Assembly (NCBI RefSeq): GCF_028475105.1
Contig: NZ_CP116936.1
Span: 2,418,001 to 2,482,000 of the forward strand
Direction of reading: 5' to 3'
DNA: 64,000 bases
Source of the DNA: Micromonospora sp. LH3U1
GTDB taxonomy: Bacteria; Actinomycetota; Actinomycetes; Mycobacteriales; Micromonosporaceae
Shown here: piece by piece, positions 18,832-27,530 of the stretch
Numbering within the stretch: position 1 is the first letter of the stretch
Layout: the number at the start of each line of letters is the position of its first letter
Translations under genes and position numbers: made by a program
Notes under the pieces: model-generated
Databases searched by the model: none
Told to the model about the DNA's origin: nothing
The model's input: only the letters and a program-made list of their open reading frames with translations

Positions 18832-19473
18832 TCACTCGGCCGGTCGAGGTTGTCGTCCGTGCCTCGGCGGCGTCGTCCCGGGCGTACGGCCGGTGTCGAA
18901 CGACGGTCGGGGCGGGTCCAGGGTCGTCAGGGCGGCGGTCAGGCGGTCGATGCCGAACGCGAAGGCCTCGTCGAGGTCGCCGCCGAGGTTGAAGGCACCC
19001 GCCAGCTCCATGCTGATGAAGCCGTTTGCCCAGGCGGTGAACATGCGCGCGGCTGACAGGGCGTGCTCGGGCCCGGCGAGTTCCGCGGCGAGGCGTAGGG
19101 CGGGGGCGGTCGCTCGGGTGAGAATGTCGAGGCTGGGCCTGGTGTCTGCGGGGCCGCTGGTGAAGATCAGGTGGTAGCCCGCGGGTTGGGCGTGGGCGAA
19201 CGCGCGGAAGGCGTGGGCCAACTCGGCGAGGTCTCGGCCCGGATCGCCGCTGCCGGCTACGGTGAGCTGCTCGCCGAGGTCGTGCACGGTTGCTTCGGTG
19301 ACGAGCCGGATGAGGTCGTCGCGATTGCGGACCCGTTTGTACAGCGAGGGGGCGCGGACGCCGACCCGCTGGGCGACCGCCTGCATGGTCAGGCCCGGAA
19401 GCCCTTCGGACTCCAGGATCTGGCGGGCGGCCGCGACGATGTCGGCGAGGGACGTCCGGTCGGGAGTCGGCAT
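18832..19473 (-). CDS. TetR-family transcriptional regulator
   Basis: 213 aa. The HTH is TSLADIVAAARQILESEGLPGLTMQAVAQRVGVRAPSLYKRVRNRDDLIRLV (residues 8-60). The ligand domain follows, with FTAWANGFISMELAGAFNLGGDLDEAFAFGIDRL near 150-185, the TetR_C_13/WHG type, and an Arg/Pro-rich end. Divergent from the metallo-beta-lactamase-fold hydrolase gene across a 114-bp gap that holds matching half-sites, so it most likely represses that gene and itself. Confidence 0.9.
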   Translation of the reverse strand: MPTPDRTSLADIVAAARQILESEGLPGLTMQAVAQRVGVRAPSLYKRVRNRDDLIRLVTEATVHDLGEQLTVAGSGDPGRDLAELAHAFRAFAHAQPAGYHLIFTSGPADTRPSLDILTRATAPALRLAAELAGPEHALSAARMFTAWANGFISMELAGAFNLGGDLDEAFAFGIDRLTAALTTLDPPRPSFDTGRTPGTTPPRHGRQPRPAE

Positions 19474-19513
19474 GCGGGGGGTTCCTTCCGGGGTGGGCGA
19501 CGCTCGTCACCCA

Positions 19514-19560
19514 TGATAGCTATGGCGCTTAGGCATCATGGCTATGTATCGTAGCTATCA
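19514..19560. promoter_or_regulatory. TetR half-sites between the divergent genes
   Basis: TGATAGCTA (19514-19522) and TAGCTATCA (19552-19560) are perfect inverted 9-mers 29 bp apart, with a further GGCTATG...GTAGC imperfect dyad between them. They cover the shared promoter region. Confidence 0.5.
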
Positions 19561-19587
19561 GGGAACGGCATCACCTTGGAGGAAACC

Positions 19588-20307
19588 ATGAAGCTCGGGC
19601 CGCATCTGCACCGCATCGGCAACGACATCGTCGCCGCGTACCTCGTCGAGACCGACGAGGGCGTGACCGTCGTGGACGCCGGCCTCGCCGGTCACTGGTC
19701 GGAGCTGCTGGCGGAGTTGTCCGCCATGGGTCGCTCGCTCGCCGACGTCCGAGGTCTGATCCTCACCCACGGCGACACCGACCACATCGGCTTCGCCGAG
19801 CGGCTCCGGCGCGACCACGGCGTACCGGTCTACGTGCACGAGGCGGACGCCGCCCGAGCCCGCGGCGAGGTCAAGTCCAAGTCGCCCTTCGGGACCTTCA
19901 AGGTGGGTGCCGTGGCCAGCTTCCTGATGTACGCGGGCCGCAAGGGTGTGCTGCGCACGACGTACCTCAGCGAGGTGATCACCGTGCGGGACGGTCAGGT
20001 GCTCGACCTGCCCGGCGCTCCGCGCGTCATCGGGATGCCCGGCCACTCGCCGGGCAGCATCGCCGTGCACGTGCCGATCGCCGATGCCGTGTTCGTCGGC
20101 GACGCGCTCACCACCCGACACGTGCTGACCGGCCGGTCGGGCCCGCAGCCGGCGCCGTTCACCGACGATCCGGCCCTGGCACTCGCCTCGCTGGCCCGCA
20201 TCGAGGACCTGCGGGCGACGTGGATCCTCCCCGGCCACGGCACCCCCTGGAACGAGGGTGCCGCTGAGGCGGTGCGCCGGATCAAGGCTGCCGCCCCGGC
20301 CGGGTGA
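19588..20307 (+). CDS. MBL-fold metallo-hydrolase
   Basis: 239 aa; GGAGG precedes the ATG at 19588. The dinuclear metal motif is TH61-GD63-TD65-H66 (HxDxDH form). GHSPGSIAVH and the late GHGTPW supply the remaining ligand histidines. The family includes lactonases, glyoxalase II-like thiolesterases and phosphodiesterases; with a divergent TetR regulator a quorum-quenching or detoxifying hydrolase is plausible but unproven. Convergent with the helicase gene 9 bp away. Confidence 0.9.
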   Translation: MKLGPHLHRIGNDIVAAYLVETDEGVTVVDAGLAGHWSELLAELSAMGRSLADVRGLILTHGDTDHIGFAERLRRDHGVPVYVHEADAARARGEVKSKSPFGTFKVGAVASFLMYAGRKGVLRTTYLSEVITVRDGQVLDLPGAPRVIGMPGHSPGSIAVHVPIADAVFVGDALTTRHVLTGRSGPQPAPFTDDPALALASLARIEDLRATWILPGHGTPWNEGAAEAVRRIKAAAPAG

Positions 20308-20316
20308 TGGCGGGCG

Positions 20317-22830
20317 TCAGAGCTGGCCGACGTCCGTGATCCGGACGACCGCAGCGCCGACCTCGTCGGAGGCCACCAGGTCGATCTCGGCGCTGATGCC
20401 CCAGTCGTGGTCGCCGTTGGGGTCGTCGAAGCTCTGCCGGACGGTCCACCGCTCCCGCCCCTGCTCGATCATGAGCAGTGCCGGCCCTCGGGCGTCCGGC
20501 CCGACGCCGATCGAGTCGTACTCCTCGAAGTACGGCGCAAGCGCGTCGGCCCACGCGTCGTAGTCCCAGCCGTCCTCGGCGTCCAACTCGGCGAGCAGGT
20601 CCCAGCGGCGCAGCGCGGCCAGCTCGACGCGGCGGAACAGCGCGTTGCGCACCAGCACCCGGAACGCCCGCGCGTTGCGGGTCACCGCCGGTGGCCGGTC
20701 GGTCAGGGCGGCGTGCGCCAAGGCCACCTCGGCCACGTCGGACGGGTTGCGCAGCCGCTCCCACTCGTCGATGAGGCTGGAGTCGACCTGGCGGACCAGC
20801 TCGCCCAACCACTCGATGAGGTCGATCAGCTCCTCGGTCTTGGCGTCCTCGGGCACGGTCTGCCGCAACGTCTTGTACGCGTCGGCCAGGTAGCGAAGGA
20901 CGAGACCTTCCGAGCGGGTCAGCCCGTAGAACTGCACGTACTCGGTGAAGGTCATGGCCCGCTCGTACATGTCGCGGACCACGGCCTTGGGGGAGAGCTG
21001 GTGGTCGGCGACCCACGGCTGGCTCTGCCGGTACATCTCGTACGCGGCCTCCAGCAGCTCCGCGAGGGGCTTCGGGTGGGTCACCTCGTCGAGCAGTTCG
21101 AGGCGGGCCTCGTACTCGATGCCCTCGGCCTTCATCGCGGCCACCGCCTCGCCGCGCGCCTTGAACTGCTGCGCGGACAGGATCTGCCGGGGGTCGTCGA
21201 GGATCGACTCGATCACCGAGAGAACGTCCAGGGCGTACGACGGGGACTCGGCGTCGAGCAGATCGATGGTGGCCAGGGCGAGGGGAGAGAGCGGCTGGTT
21301 GAGGGCGAAGTCGAGCTGGAGGTCGACGGTGAGCCGGACCCGCCGGCCGGTCTCGTCGGGCTCGGGCAGCTCCTCGACCACCTCGCCGGCGCGCAGCGCG
21401 CGGTAGATGGCGATCGCCCGGCGGATGTGCCGGCGCTGCGCGGTGGCGTCCTCGTGGTTGTCGGTGAGCAGGTGCCGCATCGCGGCGAACGCGTCCCCGG
21501 GGCGGCTGATCACGTTGAGCAGCATCGAGTGGCTGACCTGGAAGCTGGAGGTCAGCGGCTCGGGCTCGGCGTCGACCAGTCGGTCGAAGGTGGGCTGGCC
21601 CCAGCCGATTGAGCCCTCCGGCGGCTTCTTGCGGACCACCTTGCGCCGCTTCTTCGGGTCGTCGCCGGCCTTGGCGAGGGCCTTCTCGTTGTCGATGACG
21701 TGCTCGGGGGCCTGCACCACGACCCGGCCGATGGTGTCGTAGCCGGCCCGGCCGGCCCGCCCGGCGATCTGGTGGAACTCCCGGTTCTTGAGCAGCCGGG
21801 TACGGACCCCGTCGTACTTGGACAGGCCGGTGAACAGCACGGTGCGGATGGGCACGTTGATGCCGACGCCGAGGGTGTCGGTGCCGCAGATGACCTTGAG
21901 CAGGCCGGCCTGGGCGAGGGTCTCCACCAGTCGGCGGTACTTGGGCAGCATGCCGGCGTGGTGCACGCCGATGCCGTGCCGGACCAGCCGGGAGAGCGTC
22001 TTGCCGAAGCCGGCGGTGAACCGGAAACCACCGATCGCCTCGGCGATCATGTCCTTCTCAGCGCGGGTGCAGACGTTGACGCTGGTCAGCGCCTGGGCGC
22101 GTTCCAGCGCGGCGGCCTGGGTGAAGTGCACCACGTACACCGGGGCCTGCTTGGTCTCCAGCAGCTCCTCGAGCGTCTCGTGCAGCGGCGTCATCGCGTA
22201 CGAGAAGATGAGCGGCACCGGCCGCTCGGCCGAGCGGACGACGGCGGTCGGCCGGCCATTACGCCTGGTCAGGTCGTCGACGAAGCGGGTGGTGTCTCCC
22301 AGGGTGGCGGACATCAGGATGAACTGGGCCTGTGGCAGCTCGATGATCGGCACCTGCCAGGCCCAACCCCGGTCGGGCTCGGCGTAGAAGTGGAACTCGT
22401 CCATGATCACCTGGCCGACGTCGGCCTTCGCGCCCTCGCGCAGCGCCAGGTTGGCCAGGATCTCCGCCGTGCAGCAGATGATCGGGGCATCGGCGTTGAC
22501 GCTGGCGTCGCCGGTGAGCATGCCGACGTTCTCGGCGCCGAAGACCTCGCACAGGGCGAAGAACTTCTCCGACACCAGCGCCTTGATCGGCGCGGTGTAG
22601 AAGGTCGTCCGGCTGTCCGCGAGGGCCGCGAAGTGCGCGGCGACCGCCACCAGGCTCTTACCCGAGCCGGTGGGCGTGTTCATGATCAGGTTGGCGCCGG
22701 AGACGATCTCGATGACCGCCTCCTCCTGATGGGGGTAGAGGTCGAGGCCGCGCTCCTTCGCCCAACCGGCGAATGCGTCGAAGAGGGTGTCGGGGTCTGC
22801 GCTTGTCGGCAGCGCGGCGGTGAGCGTCAT
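20317..22830 (-). CDS. Ski2-like DEAD/DEAH RNA helicase with DUF3516
   Basis: 837 aa SF2 helicase. Walker A NTPTGSGKSLVA near residue 52, TAPIKALVSEK (Ia), motif II VIMDEFHFY (DEFH instead of DExH), SATLGDTTRF (III), then GIGVHHAGMLPKYRR and QIAGRAGRAGYDTIGR (VI). The C-terminal half is the actinobacterial DUF3516 region, rich in predicted helices. It belongs with HelY/Ski2-type helicases that handle structured RNA; the in vivo role is unknown. TrmB lies upstream on the same strand, 154 bp away. Confidence 0.9.
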   Translation of the reverse strand: MTLTAALPTSADPDTLFDAFAGWAKERGLDLYPHQEEAVIEIVSGANLIMNTPTGSGKSLVAVAAHFAALADSRTTFYTAPIKALVSEKFFALCEVFGAENVGMLTGDASVNADAPIICCTAEILANLALREGAKADVGQVIMDEFHFYAEPDRGWAWQVPIIELPQAQFILMSATLGDTTRFVDDLTRRNGRPTAVVRSAERPVPLIFSYAMTPLHETLEELLETKQAPVYVVHFTQAAALERAQALTSVNVCTRAEKDMIAEAIGGFRFTAGFGKTLSRLVRHGIGVHHAGMLPKYRRLVETLAQAGLLKVICGTDTLGVGINVPIRTVLFTGLSKYDGVRTRLLKNREFHQIAGRAGRAGYDTIGRVVVQAPEHVIDNEKALAKAGDDPKKRRKVVRKKPPEGSIGWGQPTFDRLVDAEPEPLTSSFQVSHSMLLNVISRPGDAFAAMRHLLTDNHEDATAQRRHIRRAIAIYRALRAGEVVEELPEPDETGRRVRLTVDLQLDFALNQPLSPLALATIDLLDAESPSYALDVLSVIESILDDPRQILSAQQFKARGEAVAAMKAEGIEYEARLELLDEVTHPKPLAELLEAAYEMYRQSQPWVADHQLSPKAVVRDMYERAMTFTEYVQFYGLTRSEGLVLRYLADAYKTLRQTVPEDAKTEELIDLIEWLGELVRQVDSSLIDEWERLRNPSDVAEVALAHAALTDRPPAVTRNARAFRVLVRNALFRRVELAALRRWDLLAELDAEDGWDYDAWADALAPYFEEYDSIGVGPDARGPALLMIEQGRERWTVRQSFDDPNGDHDWGISAEIDLVASDEVGAAVVRITDVGQL

Positions 22831-22881
22831 AGCCTGTCCATGGTGCCTGGATCATGCCCTCGCGCGCCAACCCGGCTCCCG

Positions 22882-22935
22882 CCGGACCCCCGTCCGGGCG
22901 TCCTGTACGCCCCCCGGAACCCCCGTCCGGGCGTC
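22882..22935. repeat. Two direct repeats between trmB and the helicase gene
   Basis: CCGGACCCCCGTCCGGGCGTC (22882-22902) recurs as CCGGAACCCCCGTCCGGGCGTC (22914-22935); GGCGTC-acg-GACGCC (22930-22944) can form a small hairpin. No gene is visible between 22831 and 22984; this may be the trmB transcript end. Confidence 0.55.
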
Positions 22936-22984
22936 ACGGACGCCTCGCCGGACCGGCGGTCGGCCGTCGCGGACGCCCCGGCGG

Positions 22985-23692
22985 TCACCGTCGGCGGTAG
23001 AGCAGGTCGGCGACCGGCCGGCCGGCCGTGATCGCCCGCCGCTCGAACTTCGTCACCGGGCGGTGCGCCGGACGCGGCGCGAAGCCGCCGTACGCGTCCA
23101 CCAGCCCCGGGTCCGCATCCAGGGTGTTCCGCATCGCCTCGGCGTACTCGGCCCAGTCGGTCGCACAGTGCAGCGTGCCGCCGGGCCGCAGCCGGGACCG
23201 CAGCAGCGCCACGTGCGCCGGCTGGATGATCCGCCGCTTGTGGTGGCGGGCCTTCGGCCACGGGTCCGGGAAGAAGATGTGCACGGCGTCCAGCACACCC
23301 TCGGGCAAGCCGTTGACCAGGGACAACGCGTCGCCCTGCGCCACCCGCACGTTGCTCAGGCCGCCGCGGTGCAGCAGGTCGAGCAGGTTCGCGATTCCCG
23401 GCGTGTGCACCTCGACCGCCAGATAATCTCGATCCGGGTCGGCGGCAGCCATCGCGGCGGTGGTGTCGCCCATGCCCGAGCCGATCTCCAGCACCACCGG
23501 CGCCCGGCGACCGAACAGGTCGGCCAGGTCGACGGGCACGACCGGCCCGTCCGGCACATCCAGGCCGTACGCGGGCCAGAGCCGGCTCAGCGCGTCGGTC
23601 TGCCGGTCGCTCATCCGACCCCGACGGGGGTGGAACGTGCGGATCGTCCGGCTCACGGGCGGGACGGCGGGGTCATGGTCGGTGGCGGTCAC
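22985..23692 (-). CDS. trmB: tRNA (guanine-N7-)-methyltransferase
   Basis: 235 aa, makes m7G46 in tRNA variable loops using SAM. The start at GTG 23692 keeps the conserved SRTIRTFHPRRGRMSDRQTDALSRLWPAYGL. SAM site EIGSGMGDTT near residue 70, VEVHTPGIANLL, and the family fingerprint VHIFFPDPWPKARHHKRRII near 145, where Asp and Lys contact tRNA. RPVTKFERRA is the conserved C-terminal T-x-x-E block. The ribosome site is weak. Followed by a spacer with direct repeats and the helicase gene. Confidence 0.93.
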   Translation of the reverse strand: MTATDHDPAVPPVSRTIRTFHPRRGRMSDRQTDALSRLWPAYGLDVPDGPVVPVDLADLFGRRAPVVLEIGSGMGDTTAAMAAADPDRDYLAVEVHTPGIANLLDLLHRGGLSNVRVAQGDALSLVNGLPEGVLDAVHIFFPDPWPKARHHKRRIIQPAHVALLRSRLRPGGTLHCATDWAEYAEAMRNTLDADPGLVDAYGGFAPRPAHRPVTKFERRAITAGRPVADLLYRRR

Positions 23693-23825
23693 AGCGAACC
23701 GAGCGTACGCGACGCCGCCGGCGGATCGGATGTGATGTGCGACCGGAAATGAGAGGATCCAATTGGTACGGCAGGTCGGGTGCTCCGCTGCCCGACACGG
23801 CCGCACGGCGTCGAGAGGGGGCATC

Positions 23826-24503
23826 GTGACAGTGACCCGTGGCGGCGTGATCCTGTCCGTGGTGACCGTGCTCGCCGGCCCTCTGCTGGCCGCTGCCCCC
23901 GCACTCGCCGCGCCCCAGTCTGCCGCCGCGCCGACCTTCTCGGCCGCGACCGTGTCCGCGTTCCAGCCCGCCGGCCTCGTACGCCCGGCGGCCGGCGCTC
24001 TCCAGCCCGCCGCCGTCGCACCCGCTCCGCAGCCCGAAGGCCCGCCGGGTGGCGCACCGCAGCCGACACCGGCGGTGGACATCTTCGTCGAGGTGAGCCC
24101 CAGCACGGTGCAGCCCGGCTACCTGGTCGGCATCCGCGCCAGTTGCCGGGACAACTCGGTGGGCGCCACCGTTGTCTCCGACGCCTTCGGCGCGGTCGGC
24201 GTGCAGCCGCAGCGTGGGGTGCTCACCGCCGCGCCGATGGTGCGCGAGCGCACCCGCCCCGGCAACTACCGGGTCAAGCTTGAGTGCCGCGACGGCGAGA
24301 CCGCCTCGACCATGCTCCAGGTGGTCAAGAAGGTTCCGGTGCAGCCCAGTCGCGGCCCGGCCACCGGCTTCGGTGGGGGTGCCGACGGCGGGGCCAGCAG
24401 CCTGCTGCTGCCCGGCGGCGCGGCGCTGACCATCACCGGGTTGATCCTCGCCGTGGTGGCGCTGCGGCGGCCGCGTCCGGTCCGTGGCGCTGCCCGCCGC
24501 TGA
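23826..24503 (+). CDS. Secreted, C-terminally membrane-anchored Ig-like protein
   Basis: 225 aa, GTG start behind GAGAGGGGG. It has an N-terminal signal peptide (VILSVVTVLAGPLLAAAPALA), then a Pro/Ala linker to about residue 80. A beta-rich domain follows, VDIFVEVSPSTVQPGYLVGIRASCRDNSVGATVVSDAFG...GNYRVKLECRDGETASTMLQVV (two Cys). The Gly-rich stretch is followed by a C-terminal helix LLLPGGAALTITGLILAVVALRR ending in Arg. There is no LPxTG; the end is a plain membrane anchor. The next gene is a sortase, so the two probably act together at the cell surface. Confidence 0.8.
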   Translation: MTVTRGGVILSVVTVLAGPLLAAAPALAAPQSAAAPTFSAATVSAFQPAGLVRPAAGALQPAAVAPAPQPEGPPGGAPQPTPAVDIFVEVSPSTVQPGYLVGIRASCRDNSVGATVVSDAFGAVGVQPQRGVLTAAPMVRERTRPGNYRVKLECRDGETASTMLQVVKKVPVQPSRGPATGFGGGADGGASSLLLPGGAALTITGLILAVVALRRPRPVRGAARR

Positions 24504-24510
24504 GCCCGCC

Positions 24511-25299
24511 ATGGAGATCTTTCACCCCCCGCCGCCTGACCGCCCGTCGGTGGATGACAGTCGGCTGGCGGGTGATCGTTGGCCGCTGGACGACCGCCCG
24601 CTGACCTCCGATCGTCCGGCGGTGGCCGCTCGCCCGGCGACCGCCGTCGCGCCTCGGCGTAGCCGTCCCTCCGGCCGTTCGTCCGACCGCAGCCGCTGGT
24701 CGGTGCCGTTGGCGGTGGTGCTGGTGCTGGCCGGGGTCTTCGCGACCGGGGCGGGCCTCGGCCGCTCGGTCGGCCCCTTCGACCTGGCCCCGACCGGCGG
24801 TGACCGGCCGGCCCGCAGCGAGTCGGTCGCGATGTCGGCCAGTCGCCCGGTGCGCCTCTCGGTGCCGGCGATCAAGGTCGCCGCGCCGGTGGCACCCGTC
24901 GGACAGGCACGGGACGGCTCGATCGCCGTACCGCCGTTGGAGCGGCACAACGAGACCGGCTGGTACGACCGCGGGCCCACGCCGGGCGAGCCTGGCCCGG
25001 CGGTGATCGTCGGGCACGTGGACACCAAGACCGGCCCGTCGGTCTTCTACGACCTTGGCAAGTTGCACCCCGGCGACCTGATCGAGGTGGCCCGGGCGGA
25101 CGAATCGGTGGTGGTGTTCCGGGTCGACACCGTGGAGCACTTCCCGAAGGACCAACTGCCCGGCGAACGGATCTACGGCCACGACGGGCCGCCCGGGTTG
25201 CGGCTGATCACCTGCGGTGGTCAGTTCATCGGCGGACGGACCGGCTACGCCGACAACGTCATCGCGTTCGCCACCCTGCAGTCCTCCCGCAAGCCCTGA
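24511..25299 (+). CDS. Sortase (class F-like)
   Basis: 262 aa from the ATG at 24511 (a GTG at 24484 would overlap the previous gene). One N-terminal membrane helix WSVPLAVVLVLAGVFATGAGL near residue 63. The extracellular sortase domain has the catalytic His in VIVGHVDTKTGPSVFYDLGKLHPGD, the catalytic Cys in LRLITCGGQF and a downstream Arg (IGGRTGYADN). This VGHVDT/TCGG form is the class F sortase of actinobacteria, which often lacks classical LPxTG substrates. Directly downstream of a secreted anchored protein. Confidence 0.9.
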   Translation: MEIFHPPPPDRPSVDDSRLAGDRWPLDDRPLTSDRPAVAARPATAVAPRRSRPSGRSSDRSRWSVPLAVVLVLAGVFATGAGLGRSVGPFDLAPTGGDRPARSESVAMSASRPVRLSVPAIKVAAPVAPVGQARDGSIAVPPLERHNETGWYDRGPTPGEPGPAVIVGHVDTKTGPSVFYDLGKLHPGDLIEVARADESVVVFRVDTVEHFPKDQLPGERIYGHDGPPGLRLITCGGQFIGGRTGYADNVIAFATLQSSRKP

Positions 25300-25338
25300 A
25301 TCCCACCCAGTCCACCGGCCTGCAAGATCGACACGGTG

Positions 25339-25387
25339 TCGGTGATGTCGGGGTGTCCCGCGGACTCAGACACCCCGATCTCACCGA
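25339..25387. terminator. Two-way hairpin between sortase and MhuD-like gene
   Basis: TCGGTGATGTCGGGGTGTC (25339-25357) pairs with 25369-25387 at 17 of 19 positions around an 11-nt loop. A TGCAAGATC stretch (25321-25329) just outside it resembles the ends of the GATCTTGCA elements further right. Confidence 0.75.
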
Positions 25388-25418
25388 TCCCGAGTGGATC
25401 AAGCGTCAGGAGGCCTGG

Positions 25419-25736
25419 CTAGGGCTGGGGAACGTGCAGGGCGACCTCGAACTCCAGGAGGCTGGCGCCGGTGGCGACGGGCGGGCGCGGCTTTTCGCCT
25501 GGGGCGGTGGCGTGGGCGGCGCGCGACGGGCCGGCGGCCCAGGCCTGATAGGCCTCCTCGGTCTCCCACTTCGTGTAGACGAAGTAGCGGGTCTCGCCGG
25601 CCACCGGGCGGAGCAGCTCGAAGCCGAGGAAGCCGGGGGAGTTCTCCACCGCGCCGGCTCGGGCGGCGAACCGCTTCTCCAACTCCGCGCCGCCACCGGG
25701 CGGGACCTCGATTGCGTTGATCTTCACGACTGCCAT
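25419..25736 (-). CDS. MhuD-like haem-degrading monooxygenase (ABM fold)
   Basis: 105 aa dimeric ferredoxin-like (antibiotic-biosynthesis-monooxygenase) fold. The residues that Mycobacterium tuberculosis MhuD uses to bind and ruffle haem are at identical positions: N7, W66 and H75. The core VVKINAIEV...AVENSPGFLGFELLRPVAGETRYFVYTKW also matches MhuD closely from memory. It probably opens haem in the cytoplasm and frees iron (MhuD makes mycobilin without CO). TAGGGT is 6 nt before the ATG with no ribosome site, so it is probably leaderless. No iron box is seen here. Confidence 0.85.
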   Translation of the reverse strand: MAVVKINAIEVPPGGGAELEKRFAARAGAVENSPGFLGFELLRPVAGETRYFVYTKWETEEAYQAWAAGPSRAAHATAPGEKPRPPVATGASLLEFEVALHVPQP

Positions 25737-25742
25737 CTGCCC

Positions 25743-25748
25743 ACCCTA
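25743..25748 (-). promoter_or_regulatory. -10 box of leaderless MhuD-like gene
   Basis: TAGGGT on the minus strand, separated from the ATG by GGGCAG (6 nt). Confidence 0.5.
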
Positions 25749-25770
25749 GCCACCACCAGCAGGCCGAGGC

Positions 25771-26568
25771 TCAGAACGTCTCGACCACCGGCACCAGGTC
25801 GGCGTCGACCACGATCGGGGCGTGGTCGGAGGGGCCCTTGCCCTTGCGGGCCTCCCGGTCCACGTACGCCGAGCGGACCGCCCGCGCGAACGGCGCGGAC
25901 GCGTACACCAGGTCGATTCGCATGCCTTTGTTCTGGTGGAACATCCCGGCCCGGTAGTCCCAGTAGGTGTAGGGGTGTGGCCCCTTCATCGGGGTGGGCA
26001 CGATGTCGCTGAGGCCCAGGTCGCGCAGCGCGGCGAGGGCCGCCCGCTCGGCGGGGGTGACATGGGTGGAGTGGGTGAAGAGCGCCGGGTCCCAGACGTC
26101 GGCGTCGGTCGGGGCGACGTTGAAGTCGCCGCTGACGGCCAGCGGGAGCCCGCCGGTCAACTCCGCCTCCAGCGCGTCGCGCAGCGCGGCGAACCAGGCC
26201 AACTTGTACGCGTAGTGCGGGTCGTCCGGCGTCCGGCCGTTGGGCACGTACACCGACCAGACCCGCACCCCGTCGCAGGTGGCGGAGATGGCGCGGGCCT
26301 CCGGGTCGGGAAAGCCGGGCTCACCGGCGAACCCGACCCGGACGTCGTCCAGCCCGACCCGGGACAGGATGGCGACCCCGTTCCACCGGCCGTCGCTGTG
26401 GCTGGCCACGGTGTAGCCCAACTCGCCCACCTCGGTCACCGGGAAGGCGCCGTCCGGGCACTTGGTCTCCTGTAGGCAGACGACGTCCGGCCCGGTGTCG
26501 GCCAGCCACTCCAACAGCCGGGGTAGGCGGGCCTTCACCGAGTTGACGTTCCAGGTCGCCAGGCGCAT
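25771..26568 (-). CDS. xthA: Exodeoxyribonuclease III / AP endonuclease
   Basis: 265 aa from the ATG at 26568, the family length. Exonuclease-endonuclease-phosphatase fold: RLATWNVNSVKARL at the start, metal Glu in CLQETKCPD (near residue 37), WSVYVPNGR, SGDFNVAPTDADVWD, the YTYWDYRAG block and the final GPSDHAPIVVD with the catalytic Asp-His. It cuts abasic sites and degrades 3' ends in base excision repair. An upstream in-frame extension is rejected because it would overlap the PAC2 gene and has no family similarity. Confidence 0.95.
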   Translation of the reverse strand: MRLATWNVNSVKARLPRLLEWLADTGPDVVCLQETKCPDGAFPVTEVGELGYTVASHSDGRWNGVAILSRVGLDDVRVGFAGEPGFPDPEARAISATCDGVRVWSVYVPNGRTPDDPHYAYKLAWFAALRDALEAELTGGLPLAVSGDFNVAPTDADVWDPALFTHSTHVTPAERAALAALRDLGLSDIVPTPMKGPHPYTYWDYRAGMFHQNKGMRIDLVYASAPFARAVRSAYVDREARKGKGPSDHAPIVVDADLVPVVETF

Positions 26569-26609
26569 GCCCCCAGCCTGCCGCATCCGCCCCCGGGACG
26601 CCGGGTCAG

Positions 26610-27530
26610 TCAGCTGCCCGGGGTGTCGCCAGGACGGGTCTGCTCGGCCAGGAACCGTTCGAGTTCCGCGCCGAGTTCGTCGGCCGTGGGCAGCGGCCCG
26701 GCATCCGGGGCGAGCAGGCTCTTCTCGCCCCGACCTCGGGCGAACGCGTCGTACTGCTCCTCCAGGGCCTGGACCAGGGCTGCGGCGTCCTCGGTCTGGG
26801 CCACCTGCCGGTCGATCTCCACCCGAACCACCTCGGCGGCCGAGCGCAGTCCGTCGCCGGGCAGCAGCAGCCCGGTGCTGCGTGACACCGAGGCGAGCAG
26901 CACCTCGGCGGCGGCCGGGTACTCGGTCTGCGCCACGTAGTGCGGCACGTGGGCGGCGAAGCCCAGCGCGTCGCGGCCCTGCTCGCCGAGGCGGAACTCC
27001 AGCAGGTGACCGACGCTGCCGGGCACCTGGACGCGTTGCAGCCAGGGCTCGTACCCGCTGATCAGCTCGGGGCGGGTGGCGTGCGCGGTCACCCCGGTCG
27101 GCCGGGTGTGCGGTACCGCCATCGGGATCGAGTTGAGCCCCACGGTGAGCCGGACGTCCAGTCGGGCGGCGAGCCCGGCGACGGCGGCCACGAAACGCTC
27201 CCACTGCAGGTCCGGCTCGGGGCCGGTGAGCAGCAGGAACGGGGTTTCGTCGTCGTCGTGCAGGAGGTGCAGCTCCAGCATGGGCGCGTCGACGCTCTCC
27301 CAGTGGTCCTCGACGAAGGTCATCACCGGTCGTCGTGACCGGTAGTCGAAGAGCTGGTCGACGTCGAAGGTGGCGATCGGCCGGCCTTCCAGCGAGGTGA
27401 GCAGCTGCTCGCGCGCCAGCCGGCTGGCGTTGCCGGCGTCCACGAACCCGGTGAGGGCCTGGATCAGGACCGGTTGCCCGAGGTCGGGCAAATCGTCGGT
27501 GAGCTGGTAGAGCTCGTGTGGGTCGAGCAC
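26610..27530 (-). CDS. PAC2-family protein
   Basis: 306 aa from GTG 27530 (AGGGAGG 9 nt upstream). It opens with LDPHELYQLTDDLPDLGQPVLIQALTGFVDAGNASRLAREQLL, the PAC2 (proteasome-assembly-chaperone-like) fold of actinobacteria. DYRSRRPVMTFVEDHWES and FLLLTGPEPDLQWERFVAAVAGLAARL follow, and a C-terminal region rich in charged helices ends in RFLAEQ. The family is found in organisms with proteasomes; a chaperone role is inferred, not shown. Only 41 bp upstream of xthA, so the two may be co-transcribed. Confidence 0.88.
   Translation of the reverse strand: MLDPHELYQLTDDLPDLGQPVLIQALTGFVDAGNASRLAREQLLTSLEGRPIATFDVDQLFDYRSRRPVMTFVEDHWESVDAPMLELHLLHDDDETPFLLLTGPEPDLQWERFVAAVAGLAARLDVRLTVGLNSIPMAVPHTRPTGVTAHATRPELISGYEPWLQRVQVPGSVGHLLEFRLGEQGRDALGFAAHVPHYVAQTEYPAAAEVLLASVSRSTGLLLPGDGLRSAAEVVRVEIDRQVAQTEDAAALVQALEEQYDAFARGRGEKSLLAPDAGPLPTADELGAELERFLAEQTRPGDTPGS

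Noticed and set aside
23693..24106. Longer TrmB start at 24106
   Set aside because: It overlaps the divergent secreted protein gene; the conserved TrmB N-terminus begins right after the GTG at 23692.
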